From positions 42,619-106,618 of the forward strand of contig NZ_DASUSQ010000002.1 of assembly GCF_036375055.1 (NCBI RefSeq): 64,000 nucleotides of DNA, given 5' to 3'. How positions within the stretch are numbered: position 1 is the first letter of the stretch; each line of letters opens with the position of its first letter. The translations under genes and the position numbers were made by a program. The notes beneath the pieces are model-generated. The model was given only the letters and a program-made list of their open reading frames with translations. It did not search any database and was not told the origin of the DNA. Source of the DNA: Umezawaea sp036375055 (GTDB lineage: Bacteria > Actinomycetota > Actinomycetes > Mycobacteriales > Pseudonocardiaceae). Below, piece after piece: positions 1-6,937 of this stretch.

Positions 1-164
1 ACGCCGGGGATGTCCCGGAGCTGGCCGCGGGTGATGTCACCGCGGCCGGGCGTCTCCAGCTTCACCACGTCGGCGCCGAGCCACGCGAGGAGCTGCGTGG
101 ACGACGGTCCTGATTGGACGTGCGTCATGTCGAGGACGCGGACGCCCTCCAGTGCCTTTCCCAT
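1..164 (-). CDS. frc: Formyl-CoA:oxalate CoA-transferase family (partial, C-terminus off window)
   Basis: Only the first 54 residues lie in the window. They begin MGKALEGVRVLDMTHVQSG and continue with a GADVVKLE and a GDITRG segment. This is the N-terminus of class III CoA-transferases, and the THVQxGPxxTQ pattern is that of formyl-CoA transferase (Frc), which exchanges CoA between formyl-CoA and oxalate. The ATG at 164 is preceded by GGGAGGAC in a good Shine-Dalgarno position. It lies 30 bases downstream of the ThDP enzyme on the same strand, so the two are probably one transcript. A succinyl-CoA:oxalate transferase of the same family cannot be excluded from this fragment. Confidence 0.8.
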   Translation of the reverse strand, partial: MGKALEGVRVLDMTHVQSGPSSTQLLAWLGADVVKLETPGRGDITRGQLRDIPG

Positions 165-194
165 GGGGAAGTCCTCCCGCTAGAGGGGCGCGCG

Positions 195-1934
195 CTACTT
201 GTACATGGTCTGGTTCATGGTTCCGGGCGCGTACGCGTCCGGGTCGACCCAGACGTTGATCAGCGAGGGCAGGCCGGACTCGCGGGCGCGCCGCAGGGCG
301 GGTGCGATGTCCTCGGGGTCGCGCACCTCCTCGCCGTAGCCGCCGAGCATCGTGGCGAACTGGTCGTACTTCACGTCGCCGAGCGTGTTGCCGACGCGCT
401 CGCGCTCCACGCCGTACTTCCGCGCCTGGCCGTAGCGGATCTGGTTCATCGACGAGTTGTTGCCGACGATGCCGACGAACGGCAGGTCGTAGCGGACCAG
501 GGTCTCGAAGTCCCAGCCGGTGAGGCTGAACGCGCCGTCGCCGAACAGCGCGACGACCTCCTTGTCCGGGCGGGCGAGCTTGGCGGCGAGGACGAACGGC
601 ACGCCGACGCCGAGCGTGCCCAGCGGGCCGGGGTCCATCCAGTGGCCCGGAGACTTGGGCTGCACGACCTGGCCGGAGAACGTGACGATGTCACCGCCGT
701 CGCCGATGTAGATCGAGTCCTCGGTGAGGAACTCGTTGATCTCGTGGACCAGCCGGTACGGGTGGATCGGCGACGCGTCCGACAGGAGCTGCGGCAGCCT
801 GCGCTGCCTCGCCTGCTCCTCCACGCCGTGCAGCTCCTCCAGCCACGCCTTGCGGCCCACGGCGCCGTTGTCGACCCGTCCGGAGGCCGCCGCGGCGACC
901 GCGGACAGCACGAGGCCCGCGTCGCCGACGATGCCGAGGTCGACGTCGCGGTTCTTGCCGACCGTGCGGTAGTCCAGGTCGACCTGCACGACCGTCGCCT
1001 TCGACGAGAGCCTGCGGCCGTAGCCCATGCGGAAGTCGAACGGGGTGCCGACGATGACGATGACGTCGGCGTTGTCGAACGCGTACCGGCGGGAGAGCTG
1101 GAAGTGGTGCGGGTCGCCGGGCGGGAGGCTGCCGCGGCCCGCGCCGTTCATGTAGGCCGGGATGTTGAGCTGCCGCACCAGGTCCACGGCCGCGGCGGTG
1201 CCCCGCGTCGTCCAGACCTGGCTGCCGAGCAGGATCGCGGGCTTCTTGGCGCCCACCAGCAGGTCCGCCAGCCGTTCCACGTCGGCGGGGTCGCCGCCGG
1301 AACGCGTGGAGGCGCGGTAGCGGCCCTCCTCGGGGACGCGGGCCTCGTCCACGGGAACCTTGGCGTCCAGGACGTCGCGCGGGATCTCCAGGAACGACGG
1401 GCCGGGAGCGCCGTGGTAGCACTCGCGGAACGCCATCGACACCAGGTCCGCGATGCGCGCGGTGGCCGGGACGGTGGCGGCGAACTTCGTGATCGGGGTC
1501 ATCATGTCGACGTGCGGGAGGTCCTGGAGCGAGCCCATCTTGTGCTGGCTCAGCGATCCCTGGCCGCCGATCAGCAGCATCGGGCTCTCCGCGCGGAACG
1601 CGTTGGCCACACCGGTGACCGCGTCGGTGGTGCCGGGACCGGCCGTGACGACCGCGCAGCCGGGTGTGCCGGTGATGCGGGCGTAGCCGTCGGCCGCGTG
1701 CGCCGCCACCTGCTCGTGGCGCACGTCGATCACCTTGATGCCCTCGTCGACGCAGCCGTCGTAGATGTCGATGATGTGGCCGCCGCAGAGGGTGAAGATC
1801 GTGTCGATGCCCTCGGCCTTCAACGCCTTGGCCACCAGGTGTCCACCGGAGATCAGGTCCGGACCGGCTGGGGTGTCGTCGGTGCTGGGCGCAACGGTGC
1901 CGCCTGAGGCGGCCTCGGTCGCTGTCCGCGCCAT
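195..1934 (-). CDS. ThDP-dependent oxalyl-CoA decarboxylase / 2-hydroxyacyl-CoA lyase family enzyme
   Basis: A 579-residue enzyme of the acetolactate synthase-like thiamine diphosphate superfamily. The catalytic glutamate sits in RHEQ (about residue 74). The ThDP/Mg motif starts GDGAFSL and ends about 27 residues later in GNN. Length and neighbouring frc fit oxalyl-CoA decarboxylase (oxalyl-CoA to formyl-CoA and CO2). However, the segment that carries the Tyr-Glu pair in Oxalobacter Oxc reads GSLQDLPHVDMM here, closer to 2-hydroxyacyl-CoA lyases, which also release formyl-CoA. The N-terminal ~28 residues are a non-conserved extension. The ATG at 1934 has AAGGAG ten bases upstream. It diverges from the sucCD-like pair. 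Confidence 0.8.
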   Translation of the reverse strand: MARTATEAASGGTVAPSTDDTPAGPDLISGGHLVAKALKAEGIDTIFTLCGGHIIDIYDGCVDEGIKVIDVRHEQVAAHAADGYARITGTPGCAVVTAGPGTTDAVTGVANAFRAESPMLLIGGQGSLSQHKMGSLQDLPHVDMMTPITKFAATVPATARIADLVSMAFRECYHGAPGPSFLEIPRDVLDAKVPVDEARVPEEGRYRASTRSGGDPADVERLADLLVGAKKPAILLGSQVWTTRGTAAAVDLVRQLNIPAYMNGAGRGSLPPGDPHHFQLSRRYAFDNADVIVIVGTPFDFRMGYGRRLSSKATVVQVDLDYRTVGKNRDVDLGIVGDAGLVLSAVAAAASGRVDNGAVGRKAWLEELHGVEEQARQRRLPQLLSDASPIHPYRLVHEINEFLTEDSIYIGDGGDIVTFSGQVVQPKSPGHWMDPGPLGTLGVGVPFVLAAKLARPDKEVVALFGDGAFSLTGWDFETLVRYDLPFVGIVGNNSSMNQIRYGQARKYGVERERVGNTLGDVKYDQFATMLGGYGEEVRDPEDIAPALRRARESGLPSLINVWVDPDAYAPGTMNQTMYK

Positions 1935-2004
1935 TGCTGGTCAACTCCTTAGTTCGCTCCACTCGGCCGGTCCGGCTGGCCGCTCCGGTGATGTTCTCTG
2001 TAGA

Positions 2005-2033
2005 TTGCATACCGTATGGGGTAGGCATATAGT
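2005..2033 (+). promoter_or_regulatory. Promoter of the sucCD-like pair with overlapping palindromic operator
   Basis: TTGCAT (2005-2010) and TATAGT (2028-2033) are separated by exactly 17 bases, a good housekeeping-sigma promoter pointing at the ligase genes. The perfect palindrome CATAC-C-GTATG (2008-2018) overlaps the -35 element, so a bound repressor would block it. The same ATAC-N-GTAT core recurs in front of the transporter gene near 6876. The regulator is not in the window; a GntR-type protein is a guess. Confidence 0.6.
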
Positions 2034-2177
2034 TACGCCTCGTTGGGGCCGATGTCCAGAGGGCGTCAGGAAGATTTCGGTGACGTGACCCGGTCGGCCC
2101 GTTATCCCTCCCAGACCGGTCGCCGCACGGGGTCCCAGGCCCGTGCGGCCCGGTCGCGCGCAGAGAGGACGGCCGCC

Positions 2178-3386
2178 TTGGACCTCTACGAACACGAGGC
2201 GAGAGACCTGTTCGCCGCCCACGGAGTGCCGGTGCCCGCCGGGCTCGTCGCCACCACACCGGACCAGGCCCGCGCAGCCGCCACCTCGATCGGCGGAGCC
2301 GTGGTGGTCAAGGCGCAGGTCAAGACCGGCGGCAGGGGCAAGGCGGGCGGCGTGAAGTTCGCCCCGTCACCCGACGACGCGGCCACCGCGGCGGCCGCGG
2401 TCCTCGGCATGGACATCAAGGGGCACACCGTCCACGAGGTGCTGGTGACCGCGGCCTGCGAGATCGCCGCCGAGTACTACTTCTCGTTCCTGCTGGACCG
2501 GGCGAACCGGACCTTCCTCGCGATGGCCTCCGCGGAGGGCGGCGTGGAGATCGAGGAGATCGCCGCGTCCACCCCGTCCGCGCTCGCGCGGGTGCCGGTC
2601 GACGCGCTCGCGGGCGTCGACCTGGGCAGGGCTCGGGAGATCGTCGCCGCGGCGGGCCTCCCGGACGAGGTGGCGCCGGTCGTCGTCGCGCTGTGGGAGG
2701 TGTTCGTCGCCGAGGACGCCACGCTGGTCGAGGTCAACCCGTTGGCGCGCACCGCGTCCGGCGAGATCCTCGCGCTCGACGGCAAGGTCGTGCTGGACGG
2801 CAACGCCGCGTTCCGGCACCCGGCGCACGCCCGGTTCGCCGACCAGCACGCGGGCGACCCGCTGGAGCGGGCGGCGCACCGGAAGGGCCTCAACTACGTC
2901 AAGCTCGACGGCGAGATCGGCGTCATCGGCAACGGCGCCGGGCTGGTGATGTCGACGCTGGACGTCGTGGCGGACGCGAGCGCCGGACTGGGCGGGTCGG
3001 GACCGGCGAACTTCCTGGACATCGGCGGCGGCGCGTCGGCCCAGGTGATGGCCGACGGCCTGGAGGTCGTCCTCGGCGACCCCGGTGTGCGCAGCGTGTT
3101 CGTGAACGTCTTCGGCGGCATCACGGCGTGCGACGCCGTCGCCGACGGGATCGTGCGGGCGCTGGACATCCTGGGCGACCGTGCGCACAAGCCGATCGTC
3201 GTGCGACTGGACGGGAACAACGTGGATGCAGGACGCCGGATGTTGCACACCGCAGACCATCCACTGATCACTCTGGCGGACACCATGGACGGCGCGGCCC
3301 ACCAGGCGGCCACGCTCGCGGCGCGGGGGGGTGTGAGGTGGCGATCTTCCTCGACGAGGGCAGTCGGGTCGTCGTGCAGGGCATGA
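2178..3386 (+). CDS. sucC: Succinyl-CoA synthetase beta-subunit-like (ADP-forming CoA ligase)
   Basis: 402 residues from the TTG at 2178, chosen because MDLYEHEARDLFAAHG is the usual family N-terminus and GAGAGGA lies eight bases upstream. It has the N-terminal ATP-grasp region (KAQVKTGGRGKAGGVK) and the C-terminal CoA-ligase domain (FLDIGGGAS, NVFGGI). With the alpha subunit it would make or cleave a CoA thioester using ATP. Its position opposite frc and the lyase suggests a dedicated paralogue, perhaps supplying succinyl-CoA or activating the pathway acid, rather than the TCA-cycle copy. The tail after LAARGG is abnormal: the frame runs 49 bases into sucD past a run of seven G (3325-3331), and one G fewer would stop it at 3335-3336. 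Confidence 0.85.
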   Translation: MDLYEHEARDLFAAHGVPVPAGLVATTPDQARAAATSIGGAVVVKAQVKTGGRGKAGGVKFAPSPDDAATAAAAVLGMDIKGHTVHEVLVTAACEIAAEYYFSFLLDRANRTFLAMASAEGGVEIEEIAASTPSALARVPVDALAGVDLGRAREIVAAAGLPDEVAPVVVALWEVFVAEDATLVEVNPLARTASGEILALDGKVVLDGNAAFRHPAHARFADQHAGDPLERAAHRKGLNYVKLDGEIGVIGNGAGLVMSTLDVVADASAGLGGSGPANFLDIGGGASAQVMADGLEVVLGDPGVRSVFVNVFGGITACDAVADGIVRALDILGDRAHKPIVVRLDGNNVDAGRRMLHTADHPLITLADTMDGAAHQAATLAARGGVRWRSSSTRAVGSSCRA

Positions 3387-4219
3387 CCGGATCCGAGGGC
3401 ACCAAGCACACGCGGCGGATGCTGGCCGCGGGCACGACCGTGGTCGGCGGCGTGAACGCCCGCAAGGCGGGGCAGGCGGTCGACTTCGACGGACGAGCGC
3501 TGCCGGTGTTCGGCGACGTGGCCGAGGCGATGGCGGAGACGGGCGCGACCGTGTCCGTGCTGTTCGTGCCGCCGAGGTTCGCCAAGGACGCGGTGGTCGA
3601 GGCCGTCGACGCCGGGATCGGGATGGCGGTCGTGATCACCGAGGGCATCCCGGTGCACGACACCGCCGCGTTCTGGGCGCACGCGGTGGAGTCCGGCCGG
3701 ACGCGGATCATCGGGCCGAACTGCCCCGGCGTCATCTCCCCCGGCAAGGCCAACGCGGGCATCATCCCGGCCGACATCACCAAACCCGGCGTCATCGGGC
3801 TGGTGTCGAAGTCGGGAACCCTGACCTACCAGCTGATGCACGAGCTGCGGGACTTCGGCTTCTCCACGTGCGTCGGGATCGGCGGCGACCCGATCGTCGG
3901 CACCACGCACATCGACGCCATCGCCGCGTTCGAGGAGGACCCGGAGACCGAGCTGATCGTGATGATCGGCGAGATCGGCGGCGACGCCGAGGAACGGGCC
4001 GCCGAGTTCGTGCGGGACACCGTCTCCAAGCCGGTCGTCGGGTACGTCGCCGGGTTCACCGCGCCCGAGGGCAGGACGATGGGCCACGCGGGCGCGATCG
4101 TGTCCGGCTCGTCCGGCACGGCCGCGGCGAAGCAGGAAGCCCTGGAGGCGGCGGGGATCCGGGTCGGGCGCACGCCCGGCGAGACGGCTGCGCTGGTGCG
4201 GGCCGCGCTGGAGGCGTGA
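3338..4219 (+). CDS. sucD: Succinyl-CoA synthetase alpha-subunit-like
   Basis: 293 residues, GTG start at 3338 (VAIFLDEGSRVVVQGMTGS, a typical SucD beginning). It has the CoA-binding Rossmann domain and the ligase domain. Diagnostic pieces are GPNCPGVISPGKAN, SKSGTLTYQ and the phospho-histidine in TMGHAGAIVSG (about residue 250). It forms the heterodimer with the gene just upstream, with which it overlaps. A strong terminator follows directly. Whether the acid substrate is succinate or an oxalate-pathway acid cannot be told from sequence. Confidence 0.9.
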   Translation: MAIFLDEGSRVVVQGMTGSEGTKHTRRMLAAGTTVVGGVNARKAGQAVDFDGRALPVFGDVAEAMAETGATVSVLFVPPRFAKDAVVEAVDAGIGMAVVITEGIPVHDTAAFWAHAVESGRTRIIGPNCPGVISPGKANAGIIPADITKPGVIGLVSKSGTLTYQLMHELRDFGFSTCVGIGGDPIVGTTHIDAIAAFEEDPETELIVMIGEIGGDAEERAAEFVRDTVSKPVVGYVAGFTAPEGRTMGHAGAIVSGSSGTAAAKQEALEAAGIRVGRTPGETAALVRAALEA

Positions 4220-4220
4220 A

Positions 4221-4263
4221 CCCCCGGGGCCTTCGGGGCTCGCGCTCCCGAAGGCCCCGGGGG
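4221..4263. terminator. Bidirectional terminator between sucD and fdhD
   Basis: A perfect 17-bp inverted repeat (4221-4237 with 4247-4263, CCCCCGGGGCC... arms) with a 9-base loop sits between the two convergent stop codons. There is no clear U-tract, as is usual in high-GC actinomycetes. Confidence 0.75.
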
Positions 4264-4271
4264 AAGCCCGT

Positions 4272-5111
4272 TCACACCGGCGCGGGCACGAGACCCAGCC
4301 GGTGCGCTCCGGTGTAGACGTTCATCGACGGGCCGCGCAGGAACCCGACCAGCGTCAGGCCCATCTCCGCCGCCAGCTCGGCGGCGAGCGACGACGGCGC
4401 GGACACGGCGGCCAGCACCGGGATCCCGGCCATCACGGCCTTCTGCACCAGTTCGAACGACGCCCGTCCGCTGACCACGAGCACGGTCCCGGTGACGGGC
4501 AGCCAGTTCGACCGCGCCGCCCAGCCGATGACCTTGTCCACCGCGTTGTGCCTGCCGACGTCCTCGCGCAGGCACAGGAGTTCACCGCCTGCGGAGAACA
4601 GGCCCGCCGCGTGCAGGCCTCCCGTCCGGTCGAACACCCGTTGCGCCGCGCGGAGCTTGTCCGGCAGCGACGACAGCGTCGCCGGGTCGACCCGCAGCGG
4701 GTCGTCGCGCACCGACCACGTGGACGCCATCCGCACCGCGTCCAGGCTCGCCTTGCCGCACAGGCCGCACGACGACGTCGTGTAGAAGTTGCGCTCCACC
4801 GACGGGTCGGGTGGCGCGACGCCGTCGGCGAGGCTCACGTCCAGGACGTTGTAGGTGTTGACGCCGTCGGCCGTGGCGCCCGCGCAGTAGCGGATCGCGG
4901 CCACGTCCGACACCGCCCTGGTCACGCCCTCACCGACCAGGAACCCCGCGGCCAGGTCGAAGTCGTCACCGGGGGTGCGCATCGTGACGGACAGGGGTTT
5001 CCCGCCGACCCGGATCTCCAGGGGTTCCTCCACGGTCAGGGTGTCCGGCCGCGCGGTCGCCTTCCCCTCCAGCACGCGCAACACCCTGCGTCTGGTCGTC
5101 ACTCTTCCCAT
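4272..5111 (-). CDS. fdhD: Formate dehydrogenase accessory sulfurtransferase FdhD
   Basis: 279 residues, full family length. FdhD transfers sulfur to the molybdenum cofactor of formate dehydrogenase. The substrate-carrying cysteines are C115 and C118 in SSCGLCGKAS. The VGRHNAVDKVIG and SGRASFELVQKA blocks are also typical. It is the last gene of a minus-strand operon with the OFA transporter and a small hypothetical protein. No formate dehydrogenase is in the window, but FdhD here implies that the pathway ends in formate oxidation. The ATG at 5111 overlaps the end of the upstream gene. Confidence 0.93.
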   Translation of the reverse strand: MGRVTTRRRVLRVLEGKATARPDTLTVEEPLEIRVGGKPLSVTMRTPGDDFDLAAGFLVGEGVTRAVSDVAAIRYCAGATADGVNTYNVLDVSLADGVAPPDPSVERNFYTTSSCGLCGKASLDAVRMASTWSVRDDPLRVDPATLSSLPDKLRAAQRVFDRTGGLHAAGLFSAGGELLCLREDVGRHNAVDKVIGWAARSNWLPVTGTVLVVSGRASFELVQKAVMAGIPVLAAVSAPSSLAAELAAEMGLTLVGFLRGPSMNVYTGAHRLGLVPAPV

Positions 5112-5541
5112 TGGTCCACCAGTTCGTCGTCGGGTCGTGGCAGAGCGCCAGGCAGTCGGTCAGCAGCCGGTGCAGCACCTCGTCGCGGCGGTCCCCCGCC
5201 CTGAGGGCGATGATCCTGGTCGCGTGCGCGACGACGGTGGGCGCGATCAGCCTGCCGCGCAGCGGTTTGACGCCCGCCAGCGCCGCGCAGTGCAGGACCA
5301 GGTCCACGACCGGCGCTCGGGTCGTGCGCAGGAGCCGCGCGGCGAACGGGAACAGGAGTTGCCTGCCGTCGTCGGTGCACTCGTCGTTGACGGACCTGGC
5401 GATCGACGCCAGCACCGGGTGGACGGCGGCCGGGCGGTCCGACCAGACCTCACCCGCCAGCGTCGACACCAGTTCCAGCAGGCACTGGCCGTGGCCCGGC
5501 GTGGGGTGCCTGCCGCGCGACAGCCTCGGCGCGGCGGTCAT
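4966..5541 (-). CDS. Conserved hypothetical protein between OFA transporter and fdhD
   Basis: The ATG at 5541 overlaps the transporter stop (ATGA), so translation is coupled. The open frame encodes 191 residues and runs 146 bases into fdhD. Residues 1-140 look like a real helical protein (GQCLLELVSTLAGEVW, LLFPFAARLL), but the last 50 residues are merely antiphase fdhD sequence. In the frame one base away, a stop at 5099-5101 follows the natural-looking ending DDELVDQWEE and overlaps the fdhD start by a few bases. A one-base indel near 5110-5125 is therefore likely, giving a true protein of about 147 residues. Function unknown; linkage suggests formate/oxalate metabolism. Confidence 0.55.
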   Translation of the reverse strand: MTAAPRLSRGRHPTPGHGQCLLELVSTLAGEVWSDRPAAVHPVLASIARSVNDECTDDGRQLLFPFAARLLRTTRAPVVDLVLHCAALAGVKPLRGRLIAPTVVAHATRIIALRAGDRRDEVLHRLLTDCLALCHDPTTNWWTNGKSDDQTQGVARAGGEGDRAAGHPDRGGTPGDPGRRETPVRHDAHPR

Positions 5542-6842
5542 GGCGTGGGGAGGAGTCGGGAGCGGCCCGGCTGCACCAGCGCCCTGGTGAGCAGCGCGCC
5601 GATCAGGCCGACGAGCCCGGCCGCGACGAACGCGACCGGGTAGCCGTGGCTGGTGACCACCGCGCCCGCGACGCCGATGCCGAGCACCCCGCCGAGCGCC
5701 TTCGCGCTGTAGAGGAGGCCGAAGTTCTGCAGGCCGCTCTCCTCGCCGAAGAACTCGCGGACCAGCGCCACCAGCAGGGTGTAGCAGCAGCCCGTGCCCA
5801 GGCCCGCCAGGCACGCGCCCCACAGCAGTGCGGCCGGGCTGTCGTGCGTGCCGCCCCAGAGCAGGACGAACTGGGCGGCGCTGCCGGTGAGCAGCGACAG
5901 GTACCAGGTGCGTCTGCGGCCGAGGTGGTCGGAGACGCGGCCGACCAGGACCCGGCCGCCGCCCGTGCAGGCGGCGAGCGCGCTGAGCGCCACCGCGGCC
6001 CACAGCGGGTCGGTGCCGCTGAACGTGGCCAGGAAGGCAAGGTCGAACAGCGACACGGCGGCCGCGAGCGCCACCGCGAGGAACATCGGCGCGCCCGCTC
6101 CGCTGCGCAGCGCTTCGGCGGGCAGGTACTGGCGGACCGCCGACTGGTTGCGCCGCCGGGCCTTGTCCAGCGCCCACGCGCGGGGTTCGACGTGCGCGGG
6201 CCACCAGTGCCGCGGCGGGTCCTTCAGCGTCACGCCCGCGGCGACGATGAGGACGAGCACCACCAGGGCGGCGATGTCGAGGAACGGGATCCTGCTGCCT
6301 GTGTCCAACACGAAGCCCGCGGCCAGCACGAAGGGCACGCAGCCGTAGGCGAACGCGCCGCTGACGATCCCCACCTTCGACGTCACACGCTCGGGGAACC
6401 AGCGGACCACGGTGCCCACGCAGGCCGCGTACACCAGGCCCGCGCCGACGCCTCCCAGCAGCGAGTAGCCCAGGTAGAGGACGGGGAGGCTGGTGGCGTG
6501 GGCCAGGGTCGCCAGCCCGGTCCCGCAGAGCACGCCGCCCGTGACCACGGCGAACGCCGGGGACAGGCGGCCCCGGTCGCGCAGCCGCGCGGCGGGGAAC
6601 GCCGTGGCCGCTTGGCAGACGGTCCACAGCGCCAGCGCCCAGACCACGTCGGTCAGCCGGTGGGTCTCCACGAGCACCGGCACCACCGCGCCGAACCCGT
6701 ACTGCTGGACCCCGGCGGCGAGCATCGCCGCCCAGGCGGACCACAGAACCCAGTTCCTCGACCGGCCCACCAGGTCCCGGTCCGTCTCGCCCACGCGGTA
6801 GCGCCTGCCGTAGACGTCCCGCATCTCCTGTGGTTCGGGCAT
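5538..6842 (-). CDS. OFA-family MFS transporter (oxalate/formate antiporter-like)
   Basis: 434 residues with about 12 hydrophobic segments and no signal peptide. It matches the oxalate:formate antiporter family of the major facilitator superfamily: GFGAVVPVLVE in helix 1, WTVCQAATAFPAARLRDRG in the loop after helix 2, and a VGRVSDHLGRRRT loop between helices 8 and 9. It probably imports oxalate or a related acid and exports formate. It heads a three-gene operon with the hypothetical protein and fdhD. GGGAG lies just upstream of the ATG at 6842. The divergent gap to moeA holds the ATAC-N-GTAT motif. Confidence 0.85.
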   Translation of the reverse strand: MPEPQEMRDVYGRRYRVGETDRDLVGRSRNWVLWSAWAAMLAAGVQQYGFGAVVPVLVETHRLTDVVWALALWTVCQAATAFPAARLRDRGRLSPAFAVVTGGVLCGTGLATLAHATSLPVLYLGYSLLGGVGAGLVYAACVGTVVRWFPERVTSKVGIVSGAFAYGCVPFVLAAGFVLDTGSRIPFLDIAALVVLVLIVAAGVTLKDPPRHWWPAHVEPRAWALDKARRRNQSAVRQYLPAEALRSGAGAPMFLAVALAAAVSLFDLAFLATFSGTDPLWAAVALSALAACTGGGRVLVGRVSDHLGRRRTWYLSLLTGSAAQFVLLWGGTHDSPAALLWGACLAGLGTGCCYTLLVALVREFFGEESGLQNFGLLYSAKALGGVLGIGVAGAVVTSHGYPVAFVAAGLVGLIGALLTRALVQPGRSRLLPTP

Positions 6843-6871
6843 ACTCCCACCCCACTAACATTGGAGATCGT

Positions 6872-6880
6872 ATACAGTAT
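6872..6880. promoter_or_regulatory. Candidate operator ATAC-A-GTAT in the transporter/moeA gap
   Basis: An interrupted palindrome embedded in the only AT-rich stretch of this gap. It has the same ATAC-N-GTAT core as the operator in the sucCD promoter. On the minus strand it overlaps a possible -10 (TATACG). On the plus strand TATAAC (6895-6900) is a possible -10 for moeA. Two sites in the two control regions of one putative pathway suggest a common regulator. Confidence 0.5.
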
Positions 6881-6937
6881 TAAGTAGCCTCTTGTATAAC
6901 ACCGCCCGTGCCGGATGTCCACGTCGGGAGCAATCTC

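Noticed and set aside
114..1907. Long open frame antisense to the ThDP lyase
   Set aside because: It is a product of strong codon-position bias in high-GC DNA; the translation has no family features and is His/Val/Asp-rich, as antisense frames are. Many similar frames across the window (for example opposite 22.5-25.4 kb and 10.1-13.2 kb) were left out for the same reason.
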